This document shows positions 6,533 through 13,565 of a stretch of DNA of 25,875 nt, in pieces; the stretch's first letter is position 1, and every line of letters begins with the position of its first letter. This DNA comes from Kiritimatiellia bacterium (GTDB taxonomy: Bacteria; Verrucomicrobiota; Kiritimatiellia; RFP12; UBA1067). The notes beneath the pieces are model-generated. The model saw only the letters and a list, made by a program, of their open reading frames with translations, was not told the origin of the DNA and made no database searches. The stretch covers positions 1-25,875 of the forward strand of contig JAEDMC010000012.1 in the NCBI GenBank assembly GCA_016303225.1, read 5' to 3'. A program made the translations under genes and the position numbers.

Positions 6533-8788
6533 TTAGTAGATTGCACAGGCGGGCACCGACGCGAAAGCGTAGCGCGAGGTGTAGTTGTTGATGATGCCGC
6601 TCGCGTAGACATTGTAGACATGGTACGAGGTGCTGACATTAACAGAACGCAGCCGCACGGTGACAGCGGTTGTCTTGTCCTTTACGTCATACTGTTTGCG
6701 TGGCGTCCAGGACGACGTGCTCGGCGTCTTGCTCGGATCGCCGCTGACCGCATGCCAATACTCCTCTTGCGTCGATCCCTCGGTTGTGTCCGTCTTTCCG
6801 AACATTTCGACATGAGCCGGCAGCCAAAACGGATCGCAAACCTGGTATGTTCCTCCTCCATCAACTTTCGTGTTGGCAACAACAGTCCTCTTGACCGGCT
6901 TGATTGCCGCAAGAAGCGCCGCGGAACATCCGGCCTGATACGGATGGAGCATGTAATCAGCTCCCGGATGGACCTGACCGACATGCTGCCTCGACCACCA
7001 AAGCCCTGCGCCTACGGACTTGTCCGCGCAAAGGTACTGGCGATACGCGGAGGTCTGATATCGGTTATGGCCATTGACGATGATATTCTTCGTCGAATCA
7101 TTATAGGCGTTCTTGAACACCTTCTCGTAAGTCGCATACGGAATCGCGTCACCGGCGGCAAGCGTCAGAACGGTCACGTTGCTCGTCGAAGGCGAGGTTG
7201 AGCCCTTGGTCAATCCGTAGTAGGTAATTCCCTCTTGCGCGGTCTCCTCGGTCGCCTCCTCCTGATTGGGGGCGTCAAACGGAATCTTGTTCACGGTCGC
7301 ATACTTCCGCATGTAGATTGCCGCAATGTGCTGCCCCCCATCGGCGTCCTCGACCATTTCAACGTTGGTGCACACCATCGGATCATTCCAAATCGGATGA
7401 CCGTCCACGTCGTGCGCCGGCGTCGCGTCACCGTCCCCGGTTGCGTCAAGGTCGGTCCATGTGTCATTGATTTGCTTGTCGCCTCCGATCAGCTTTGCCT
7501 TGAGCGTCGCAATGTCGCCAATCATGTCAATCGCCATCTTGACCTCCTCGAACGTCGTGACATGATCGACGTCGCCATAGGTCAGCGTCACGCTCACTGG
7601 CGCGTTCGCCACGCCTGCGGCCGTCGTCGGAGGGAAGTGTCCGGCCAGGTCGTCAATGCGGACGAAATAGCGGAACCCTCCGCCGACCTTGAACGTGACC
7701 GGCTCGCCGTTGTACTGCGCCGTTTCAACAACTCGCCCGGTCGCATCCGCACCCTCGTGGAGATACACCGTCTTGCCCATGACAGTCACGCCGTCCTTTG
7801 TGGCTGCCGTGATCGTGATCGGCACGTATTCCTCGACGGCCTTGGCAAGCACCTGACCGATCTTCTCGGTTGCAGAGTACGGACCGACGTAGATTTTGCC
7901 GGTCACGGAATCCTGGATGCGCACGGCACCGGCCTCGGCGTCAATGCTGATCGAGCAAAGTTTGAGGTCGCTTATCGTGTGCGTGTCAAACACGGGATAT
8001 CTGCCGGCGGCCGTCTCGTTTCCGATCCTCTCTATGATATCGGCCATTGTCTCGTTTGCGTTGGTCAGTTTGACAACGGTTATCGCACCGTTGGCAGCGA
8101 TATACGCGGCATCATTCGTGAAGGCGCTGACATTCGTCGGCACCGTCGGAATCTCCGGCTTGTTCTGGAGGTCGTTGTAGCTGCCGCTCGTCGCAACCTT
8201 CGCCAGCCCGCTCACTTCAGATGCCAAATGTGTGTGTCCTGGCTGTGTGGCTGTCGATCCGGCCTCTGCGCCACTGCGAATGTCTTTAAGGTCGCTGATC
8301 GTCGGCTGTTTCTCCGCGAGCCTGTCGGTAATCCATGACGTGAGCTTGCGGATTTCTTCCTTTGCCCACAAGTATATGCCGCCGGATCTCACGAGTTTGG
8401 AAGATCCATCAGTTGGTTCGGTGTCGTATTCGATTGTGATCGCCGTCGATCCAATCTGCTCCCAATTCCATGCGTTGTTCGAATTTACGCAGATGTATTC
8501 GTCTTTCGTGTTTTTGGTTTTGGGATTGCCGGACGGGATGAGATAGATTTTCTTTTCGTAATTCGACGACGGTGTCGGAAGGGTGTCCGCAAGGACGACC
8601 TCGAACGTATGGATGTTGTTGATCGCCTGCTGCAGGATTGCCTCCTGCCCGCTGGCGCGGGACGCCTCGGACTGGATCAGCGCCTGGAGCTGCGACTTGG
8701 CCGTGTTGATCGCCAACGTGCGGGCGTCGGTTTCCGTCTGGACCTTCTCGTCGACGTATTCCTGGCTTGCGTGATGGAGGTATGCCAT
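6533..8788 (-). CDS. DGR-diversified tail/receptor-binding protein
   Basis: This 751-aa virion protein carries the DGR variable repeat as residues 707-749. The N-terminus (1-60) is helical and probably attaches to the tail or trimerises, then follow fibre-like beta and linker segments with a QPGHTHLASEV-type element (about 185-195). The C-terminal part (from about residue 480) has the layout of a C-type-lectin-like / DUF6273-type display domain: repeated aromatic and Gly patterns, GLWWSRQ, an RLRSVNVS entry to the variable strand, and short Tyr/Asn-rich variable loops ending in SVPACAIY. In known DGRs this fold exposes the variable residues for ligand binding. A clear AAGGAG precedes the ATG at 8788. 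By position and VR content it is the adsorption protein whose host range is tuned by the RT and Avd encoded next to it. Confidence 0.9.
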   Translation of the reverse strand: MAYLHHASQEYVDEKVQTETDARTLAINTAKSQLQALIQSEASRASGQEAILQQAINNIHTFEVVLADTLPTPSSNYEKKIYLIPSGNPKTKNTKDEYICVNSNNAWNWEQIGSTAITIEYDTEPTDGSSKLVRSGGIYLWAKEEIRKLTSWITDRLAEKQPTISDLKDIRSGAEAGSTATQPGHTHLASEVSGLAKVATSGSYNDLQNKPEIPTVPTNVSAFTNDAAYIAANGAITVVKLTNANETMADIIERIGNETAAGRYPVFDTHTISDLKLCSISIDAEAGAVRIQDSVTGKIYVGPYSATEKIGQVLAKAVEEYVPITITAATKDGVTVMGKTVYLHEGADATGRVVETAQYNGEPVTFKVGGGFRYFVRIDDLAGHFPPTTAAGVANAPVSVTLTYGDVDHVTTFEEVKMAIDMIGDIATLKAKLIGGDKQINDTWTDLDATGDGDATPAHDVDGHPIWNDPMVCTNVEMVEDADGGQHIAAIYMRKYATVNKIPFDAPNQEEATEETAQEGITYYGLTKGSTSPSTSNVTVLTLAAGDAIPYATYEKVFKNAYNDSTKNIIVNGHNRYQTSAYRQYLCADKSVGAGLWWSRQHVGQVHPGADYMLHPYQAGCSAALLAAIKPVKRTVVANTKVDGGGTYQVCDPFWLPAHVEMFGKTDTTEGSTQEEYWHAVSGDPSKTPSTSSWTPRKQYDVKDKTTAVTVRLRSVNVSTSYHVYNVYASGIINNYTSRYAFASVPACAIY
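6542..6669 (-). repeat. DGR variable repeat (VR)
   Basis: The 3' end of the 751-aa tail gene, matching the template repeat at 5894-6021 over 128 bp. Differences are confined to template adenines. They turn several template Asn/Thr/Asp codons into other residues, for example the Asn following VNVS becomes Thr, the Asn before VYN becomes His, and Asp-Cys-Thr becomes Ala-Cys-Ala. Identity stops exactly at 6541 and 6670. The two adenine-site differences on the 3' side of the adenine-free GC block (6544, 6549) could instead be fixed IMH versus IMH* differences. Confidence 0.95.
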
Positions 8789-8800
8789 TGTCTCTCCTTG

Positions 8801-10465
8801 TTAGAGCGGGATTGCGATGTATCGCGCGGTCTGCGTGTACGACGCGCTGGTGCTGCTGTATGTGAAGCTGATATTCCCGGATGCGTCGCTTGTCGCGAGT
8901 ATGAACGCGGAGAGCGGGATCGTCTTCGTCGGCTTGAAGGTGTACGTCACGCCGCCGTAGACGATTCTGAGGTAGTAGCTCGTGCTCGTCGAGGTCGTCG
9001 TGCAGAGCAGCAGGATGGCATATGTCGTGCTCGGCTTGAGCCCGTTCAGGGAGAGCGTCTCGTAGGTCGTGCTGTTCGTCGAGAAGACGCCTGTCTTGTG
9101 GGCGACTCCGGTCGCCAGTATCCCTGCGTTGAACTGCTGCTCTGCCGTGAACGTCTTCTTGGCGCTGATCGTTTCCTCTTGGTCGACGTGGACGACGTTC
9201 GTCTGCTCCTGAATCTGGCTGATCGCCTCCTGCTTCGCCGCGTCGATGTTGTCAGTCGCGATTCCTTGCGCGTTCTGTACTGCGTTCAAGGCGGTCGTCT
9301 GCGCCGACTGCACGGCTCCGACGCCGGCCGCCTGCGCGGCTTGGACGGCGCTTACTGCGGTCGTCTGCTCCGTCTGCACGGCCGTGACGGACTGGGTCTT
9401 CTTGGTTTCGACCGACGACAATGCGTTCGTCTTCGCCGTCTCGATGTCCCCGAGCGCTCCTTGGACCGTTGTCACGGCCATATCTTTCACCGTCTCGGCT
9501 ATTTCCTTCGCCGTCTCGGCTGCCATCTGTGCATTCTCGGCCTTGGTCTGCGCCGTCTCGGCCTTGCCTTGTGCCGTCTCGGCCTCACCTTGTGCCGTCT
9601 CTGCGGCGGTCTGCGCCGTCTCTGCGGCGGTCTGCGCCGTCTCTGCGGCGGTCTGCGCCGTCTCGGCGGCGGTGGCAGCAGTCTCGGCTCTGTCACAATA
9701 CTGCTTCGCGCCTTCCGTCACGAGCACGGGAGGGTCGTCTTCCGTGAATCGTCCGAGCGTGTACCACCTCGCGTCTCTGGCGGCGACGTTCGCCTGAATG
9801 GTCGCCTCGTCGAACGTGGACTCCGGGACGATGCCTTCCTGTTCGATGGCCAGTACCCACCGCCCCTTGGAGTCCTGCATGACGCAGCAGTTGTGGTACT
9901 TCTCGTGGCCGTACTCCTTCAGGTAGGTCATCATCGCGTCGAATCCGCGAGGGCCTTTCGGCGACAGAAACGCGAATTCCTTCCCGTCGTCGAACACCAT
10001 CGAGTAGATGAAGTTTCCGTCCGCGTCTTCTCCGGTCTTCACGATCCGGTTCACGCGGGCGTCGGCGCCTGGAGCGCCTGGCTCTCCGGGTTCTCCCTTC
10101 ATCGAGTAGGCCTCTCCGGACTCCTGGTCGGTCCAGACGTGGTTCCATACAATCGAGAGGTCGCCCTCGGCTATCGTGTTCTCGCCGTCCGAGACGACCG
10201 TGTGGAACGCGCGGATCTCGTGCCACTCCTTCTTGAACGACTCGCGGAGATCCTTCGTGTTGAAGGCGATGGAATACGCTCCTCCGGTGTTCCTCGTGGA
10301 ACGCGCAAGGCACTTTTCGCCGGATTCGTCCATCACGTAGAACGTGTACTCGGCTCCTTCGGTCTGCCCGGACACCGCCACCTCATACGTGTTTCCGGCC
10401 ATCGGGAGCAGTTTCCCGAACATCAGCCGTCCTTTCGCCTGGTCGATCGACCACTTGAGAGTCAT
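8801..10465 (-). CDS. Tail fibre with collagen-like segment and heptad-repeat stalk
   Basis: This 554-aa fibre-type protein is laid out in three parts. Residues 1-120 are a beta-rich N-terminal domain likely to dock on the tail. A short collagen-like run (GEPGEPGAPG) follows at about 124-133. A long coiled-coil stalk, residues about 260-330, is built from near-perfect AETAQTA heptads and continues with Ala/Gln/Val-rich helices to about 430. The C-terminal 110 residues are Ser/Thr/Tyr-rich beta segments suited to a trimeric tip. AAAGGAG lies upstream of the ATG. It precedes the DGR target gene by 12 nt, so the two probably assemble in the same adsorption apparatus. No variable repeat was found at its 3' end. 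The fibre role is inferred from architecture and position. Confidence 0.8.
   Translation of the reverse strand: MTLKWSIDQAKGRLMFGKLLPMAGNTYEVAVSGQTEGAEYTFYVMDESGEKCLARSTRNTGGAYSIAFNTKDLRESFKKEWHEIRAFHTVVSDGENTIAEGDLSIVWNHVWTDQESGEAYSMKGEPGEPGAPGADARVNRIVKTGEDADGNFIYSMVFDDGKEFAFLSPKGPRGFDAMMTYLKEYGHEKYHNCCVMQDSKGRWVLAIEQEGIVPESTFDEATIQANVAARDARWYTLGRFTEDDPPVLVTEGAKQYCDRAETAATAAETAQTAAETAQTAAETAQTAAETAQGEAETAQGKAETAQTKAENAQMAAETAKEIAETVKDMAVTTVQGALGDIETAKTNALSSVETKKTQSVTAVQTEQTTAVSAVQAAQAAGVGAVQSAQTTALNAVQNAQGIATDNIDAAKQEAISQIQEQTNVVHVDQEETISAKKTFTAEQQFNAGILATGVAHKTGVFSTNSTTYETLSLNGLKPSTTYAILLLCTTTSTSTSYYLRIVYGGVTYTFKPTKTIPLSAFILATSDASGNISFTYSSTSASYTQTARYIAIPL
9485..9688 (-). repeat. 21-bp tandem repeats encoding AETAQTA heptads
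   Basis: Within the fibre stalk, a 21-bp unit encoding the seven residues AETAQTA is repeated several times, nearly identical in the middle copies and decaying towards both ends. One unit equals one coiled-coil heptad, so gain or loss of copies would lengthen or shorten the stalk in frame. Confidence 0.8.
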
Positions 10466-10534
10466 CTCTATGCGCTCCTTTGCCGCGTTGGAGATACGGA
10501 CGCCTTCGGCGCGGCTGGCCGTCGGCGTCGCGGA

Positions 10535-10843
10535 TTACTTCCTGCTGCTGTGCGCTTTCGCGTCTACGGCCGACTTGAAGATCTTCGCGATCTCCTGGTC
10601 TGTCGCTCCGTTCGGGACGTTCACCTTCATGCTCGTGAGCTTGAGGATCACCTGCTCCCGCGTGAGTCCGGCGACGATGGCCTTGCCCCCGGCGGGTTTC
10701 CCCGCCGAGGGTTCGGCCTGCACGAAGGCGGATTTGGCCAGCGGGTCGTTGGCAAGGGTCTTCTCGTCAATGTCGACGATGTCGCCGACGCGGACGATGT
10801 CGCCCTTGAACTGGCACTTGCTGATGCACCTCATCTTGGCCAT
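10535..10843 (-). CDS. Small head-module protein, function unknown
   Basis: This 102-aa protein has an N-terminal segment rich in Cys/Lys with a G-D-I-V-x-V-G-D-I-V-D-I-D pattern (about residues 14-26), like small SH3-type beta domains in phage head-tail genes. An Ala/Gly/Lys-rich linker follows, then a C-terminal helical part (LTREQVILKLTSMKVNVPNGA) resembling SAP/HeH-type helix-extension-helix modules. It starts at 10843 with GAGGAG about 8 nt upstream and follows the Bbp16-like gene by 11 nt. Its place between capsid and fibre genes suggests a head-tail joining or minor structural role, but no family is assigned. Confidence 0.65.
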   Translation of the reverse strand: MAKMRCISKCQFKGDIVRVGDIVDIDEKTLANDPLAKSAFVQAEPSAGKPAGGKAIVAGLTREQVILKLTSMKVNVPNGATDQEIAKIFKSAVDAKAHSSRK

Positions 10844-10854
10844 CGTGCTACTCC

Positions 10855-11259
10855 TCACTTGATTTCGAGCGAAGGCGTGAGCGTGGCCCACACCTTGCCC
10901 GCGGTGAACGCGGCGGTACCGACCGTGTAGACCAGCTTGAGGTAGCGCTTTACGCCGTAGGGAATCTTGACGAAGCCCCACGGGCGGGCGCCCTTCTTGA
11001 GGTTGGCCTTGGCGATGGCCGGAAGGGAGAGCAGCGTGGTCCACGTGCTCTTGTCGTCGGACGTCGCGATCGCGCAGGCGAGGGTGGCCGCGCCTTCGGA
11101 CGCGAAGTCCGCGTCCTGCTTGACCTGGATAACGAGGTTCAGGTCCTTTGCGATCTCGTCGCCAGCCTTGCCGAAGTCGAGGACGTTGTCGGAGTTCGCG
11201 GAGCCGACGCTGGTGATCGCCTGATCCTCGGAGAGCTCCAGAAGTTTATCGGTAATCAT
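10855..11259 (-). CDS. Bbp16-like capsid cement protein
   Basis: This 134-aa protein begins MITDKLLELSEDQAITS and then shows alternating beta segments (LNLVIQVKQDADF, ATLACAIATSDD, KRYLKLVYTV). It matches the Bbp16 family of decoration or cement proteins described for Bordetella phage BPP-1. Those proteins sit on the capsid exterior and stabilise it, and their gene is normally next to the major capsid gene, as here (39 nt downstream of it). AAAGGAA precedes the ATG. No membrane segment or signal peptide is seen. The call rests on the N-terminal pattern, length and synteny. Confidence 0.75.
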   Translation of the reverse strand: MITDKLLELSEDQAITSVGSANSDNVLDFGKAGDEIAKDLNLVIQVKQDADFASEGAATLACAIATSDDKSTWTTLLSLPAIAKANLKKGARPWGFVKIPYGVKRYLKLVYTVGTAAFTAGKVWATLTPSLEIK

Positions 11260-11298
11260 TGCTTGATTCCTTTCTTTGGTTTTGGCGATTGGCCGGTC

Positions 11299-12327
11299 TT
11301 ACGACACGGCCGTCTCGTCGGTTTCGAGGCAGTCCAGCTGGAAGATCGGGATGCCCTGGAAGTGGAGGACCTGCTCGCCCTCGAAGTCCTTGAACGAGAA
11401 GAAGCCGTTCTCGATCTTGTCCTTGCGGGCCTTGCGGCACAGCCACTCGTAGGTCTGCGGGGACATGTAGAACTTCTGGCTCACACCGACCTTGCGGGCG
11501 CGGCAGACCGCGCGGAGCATCAGGTCGCCGAGGTCGAGGTTCAGCGTCTCGAGGTTGTTGAGCTCGATGTTCGCTATGCGGACGTTGCACCGGAAGTCCT
11601 TGTTCGTGAGGCCTACGGTCCAGTCGAAGAACTGCTCCTTCACGCGCAGGACGCCCTTGTGGTGGCCGCTGTCGTCGACGACGTCGGCGTTGCGCTCCGT
11701 GACAGGGCCGCGCTTCAGACCGAGGGTCGTGCCCTTCGGCGCGAAGAGGTGGGTGCCCATGCGGCCCCAGCCGACGAGCCAGATGGAGCGGAGGTGCGTC
11801 GAGTCGGGAGACTGCGAGCGGGTCGCGCCGATCGTGTAGTAGCTCGCGTCCTTGTTCGTCGAGGTGGCGCTGCAGAGCTCGGAGTAGACCGGGCCGAGGC
11901 CGTTGAACTTCTTCCCGTTCACCTTCGTGTTGCCGTAGAAGAAGCACTCGCAGATCTCCTGCGTCATCGCCTCGCAGTGGCCGAACGCCTCGTCGCCCAT
12001 CTCGGCGGCCTCGTCGCCCGACTCCTCGATCAGGTTCTTGTCGACCTGGATGAGGTGCTCGAGCTTTCCGGCCGAGTCGGTGACCTGCTTCTTCGTGCCC
12101 TTAGTCGGCTGGGCGCCGTCGTAGTAGCCGACCCACGTGCCCTCAGGGTAGCCGGTGCGGATCGTGGTGGTGTTGTTGACGCCGTTGTTCGCCGTCGTGA
12201 CGACGAAGTGGCCGGCGATCGGATTCGACTCGAGGGCGAGATCGACAATGTCGTTGTCGTACTGGCCGTCGACCTTACCCATCTTGATGTCGCGGAGGGT
12301 AGGGTTCCGCTTCGGATCGAGAATCAT
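11299..12327 (-). CDS. Major capsid protein, BPP-1 (Bbp17) type
   Basis: This 342-aa protein is the shell subunit. Family-typical segments are TTTIRTGYPEGTW (about residues 53-65), QPTKGTKKQVTDSAGKLE (about 73-90) followed by a VDKNLIE helix, and FFYGNTKVNGKKFNGLGPVY (about 129-148). The last is the recognisable 'FYGN...F.GL.P.Y' element of this capsid group. Length is normal for the family. AAGGAG lies 7 to 8 nt upstream of the ATG. It sits between the scaffold gene and the cement-protein gene, the expected order. No protease domain or N-terminal delta extension is visible, so scaffolding is likely supplied by the upstream gene. Confidence 0.9.
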   Translation of the reverse strand: MILDPKRNPTLRDIKMGKVDGQYDNDIVDLALESNPIAGHFVVTTANNGVNNTTTIRTGYPEGTWVGYYDGAQPTKGTKKQVTDSAGKLEHLIQVDKNLIEESGDEAAEMGDEAFGHCEAMTQEICECFFYGNTKVNGKKFNGLGPVYSELCSATSTNKDASYYTIGATRSQSPDSTHLRSIWLVGWGRMGTHLFAPKGTTLGLKRGPVTERNADVVDDSGHHKGVLRVKEQFFDWTVGLTNKDFRCNVRIANIELNNLETLNLDLGDLMLRAVCRARKVGVSQKFYMSPQTYEWLCRKARKDKIENGFFSFKDFEGEQVLHFQGIPIFQLDCLETDETAVS

Positions 12328-12375
12328 TCTCTTTGCTCCTTGATTGTGTCCTGACGGCTTGCGCCCTGGGACGGT

Positions 12376-13173
12376 TTACTTTTTGGCCCCGCCGTACATG
12401 TTCTCGCGCCAATCGCTCGAACGTCCGGTGGTTCCGGTTTCCTTTTTGGTCGCACCCGGATCGTCCCTTGTCGAACGACCGAACGCGGCCAGCCTCTCGA
12501 TGATGTCAGGGTTGTTGGCGAATGCCCGCTCCTTTTTCATTACGTTCCACAGCTCATCACCGAAAATCCTTCTTCCGCCTTCCTTGGCGAGCGTACAGAC
12601 CTGCTTGAGGTCGGCCCCGAAGCGCTGCCTGCACTGGTCGACGAGGCCGTTGAGGAACTTGTCGTTCGCCTCGTTGAACTTGCGGACTTGCTCCTGCTGG
12701 TAGGAGGTGTACGCCTTGACGATGCCTTCCGCCTTCTTCGGGTCACCGCCGGAGAGCCGCATCAGTTCTGGTGTCATCGCGGAGAGGGCGGGATCGTCCC
12801 ACTTGACGCCTTCGCCGATGTCGATCGTCTTGATCGCTTCGCGGAACGTCTTCTGCTCCTCGTCCGTCGGCGTCTTCGCGTCCTCGGCTCCAGGTTCGGT
12901 CTTCGCCGGTTCTCCGCCGGTTTCGTCGTCCATGAGGTTGACCGCCTGTTCGGTCTTCGCCGGTTCCGTCTTGGTCGGCTCCGTCTTCGCCGGTTCGCCG
13001 CCCGCTCCGTCTCCGGCTCCCGGTTCGGTCTTCGTCGGCTCGGTCTTGGTCGGCTCCGTCTTCGCCGGTTCCGTCTTGGTCGGCTCCGTCTTCGCCGGTT
13101 CGTCGCCCGCTCCGCCTCCGGCTCCCGGTTCGGGGTCCATCAGCCGCCACTGCATCATCATCAGTCGGTTCAT
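12376..13173 (-). CDS. Capsid scaffolding protein with Pro/Lys/Glu repeats
   Basis: This 265-aa protein lies directly upstream of the major capsid gene, the standard position for a scaffold. Its N-terminal third is a highly acidic low-complexity region built from TEPAK/TEPTK pentapeptides and GAG-rich spacers. The remainder is a charged, mostly helical domain (ITIDIGEG region, then YTSYQQEQVRKFNEANDKFL). Scaffolds of podoviruses are typically acidic, helical and poor in hydrophobic cores, which fits. The start at 13173 has AAAGGGA upstream; a longer opening would overlap the previous gene further. Assignment is from position and composition, since scaffold sequences are poorly conserved. Confidence 0.7.
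   Translation of the reverse strand: MNRLMMMQWRLMDPEPGAGGGAGDEPAKTEPTKTEPAKTEPTKTEPTKTEPGAGDGAGGEPAKTEPTKTEPAKTEQAVNLMDDETGGEPAKTEPGAEDAKTPTDEEQKTFREAIKTIDIGEGVKWDDPALSAMTPELMRLSGGDPKKAEGIVKAYTSYQQEQVRKFNEANDKFLNGLVDQCRQRFGADLKQVCTLAKEGGRRIFGDELWNVMKKERAFANNPDIIERLAAFGRSTRDDPGATKKETGTTGRSSDWRENMYGGAKK
12940..13137 (-). repeat. 15-bp minisatellite encoding TEPAK/TEPTK
   Basis: A 15-bp unit (five codons, Thr-Glu-Pro-Ala/Thr-Lys) is repeated about ten times in two blocks separated by a GAGDGAGG-type spacer. A larger block-plus-spacer unit appears to have been duplicated as well. The region is in frame throughout and lies inside the scaffold gene. Confidence 0.75.
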
Positions 13174-13174
13174 G

Positions 13175-13564
13175 TCAGTATCCCTTTCCTTCGTTATCGA
13201 ACTCGGTCTTGAGTTCGTCAAATTCGCGTTTCCGTTTCTGGAAGAGCTGGTTGCGCTCGTTGATCGCCTTCAGCGTGAGTTCCGGCTGCAGCATGTTCGC
13301 CTTGCGGTAGATGTCGGCGGCGAATTCCCTGCGGCCGGTTTCGTATGCGAGCTTGGTCGGGTCGTTCTGGCAGTTCTTGAAGACGCTTCCGAACACGTAT
13401 CCGCGACCGAATATGGATGCGAATATCCTACGGCCCGCTGCCGTCGAGAGCACGGCTTCGAGGTCGGCGTTCTCCTGCTGGATGTCTTCTCGGTCGAACC
13501 GGGCCGACAGTTCCTTTTGCCGTTCCTGGTATCGCTTCTGCCGTTCGATTTCGTCGATGTCCAT
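13175..13564 (-). CDS. Bbp19-like phage protein
   Basis: This 129-aa protein shows the Bbp19-type core: an LEAVLSTAAGRRIFASIFGR segment (about residues 35-54), an FGSVFKNCQNDPTKLAYETGRREFAADI segment, and a charged helical C-terminus. Bbp19 proteins are found between portal and capsid genes in BPP-1-like phages, and their function is not established. The gene is spaced 1 nt after the portal stop and ends 1 nt before the scaffold start, so the three are one tight block. The ribosome-binding site is modest (CAGGTAAA just before the ATG). Confidence 0.7.
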   Translation of the reverse strand: MDIDEIERQKRYQERQKELSARFDREDIQQENADLEAVLSTAAGRRIFASIFGRGYVFGSVFKNCQNDPTKLAYETGRREFAADIYRKANMLQPELTLKAINERNQLFQKRKREFDELKTEFDNEGKGY

Positions 13565-13565
13565 T

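Noticed and set aside
8801..9100. Possible second DGR target at the end of the 554-aa fibre gene
   Set aside because: The C-terminal codons show no match to the template repeat.
9485..9688. CRISPR-like array (regular repeats)
   Set aside because: Tandem 21-bp units without spacers, in frame and encoding coiled-coil heptads.
8609..10930. Plus-strand open frame of 773 codons
   Set aside because: Leu/Arg-rich antisense shadow over the fibre gene and neighbours; no ribosome-binding site and it spans three real minus-strand genes.
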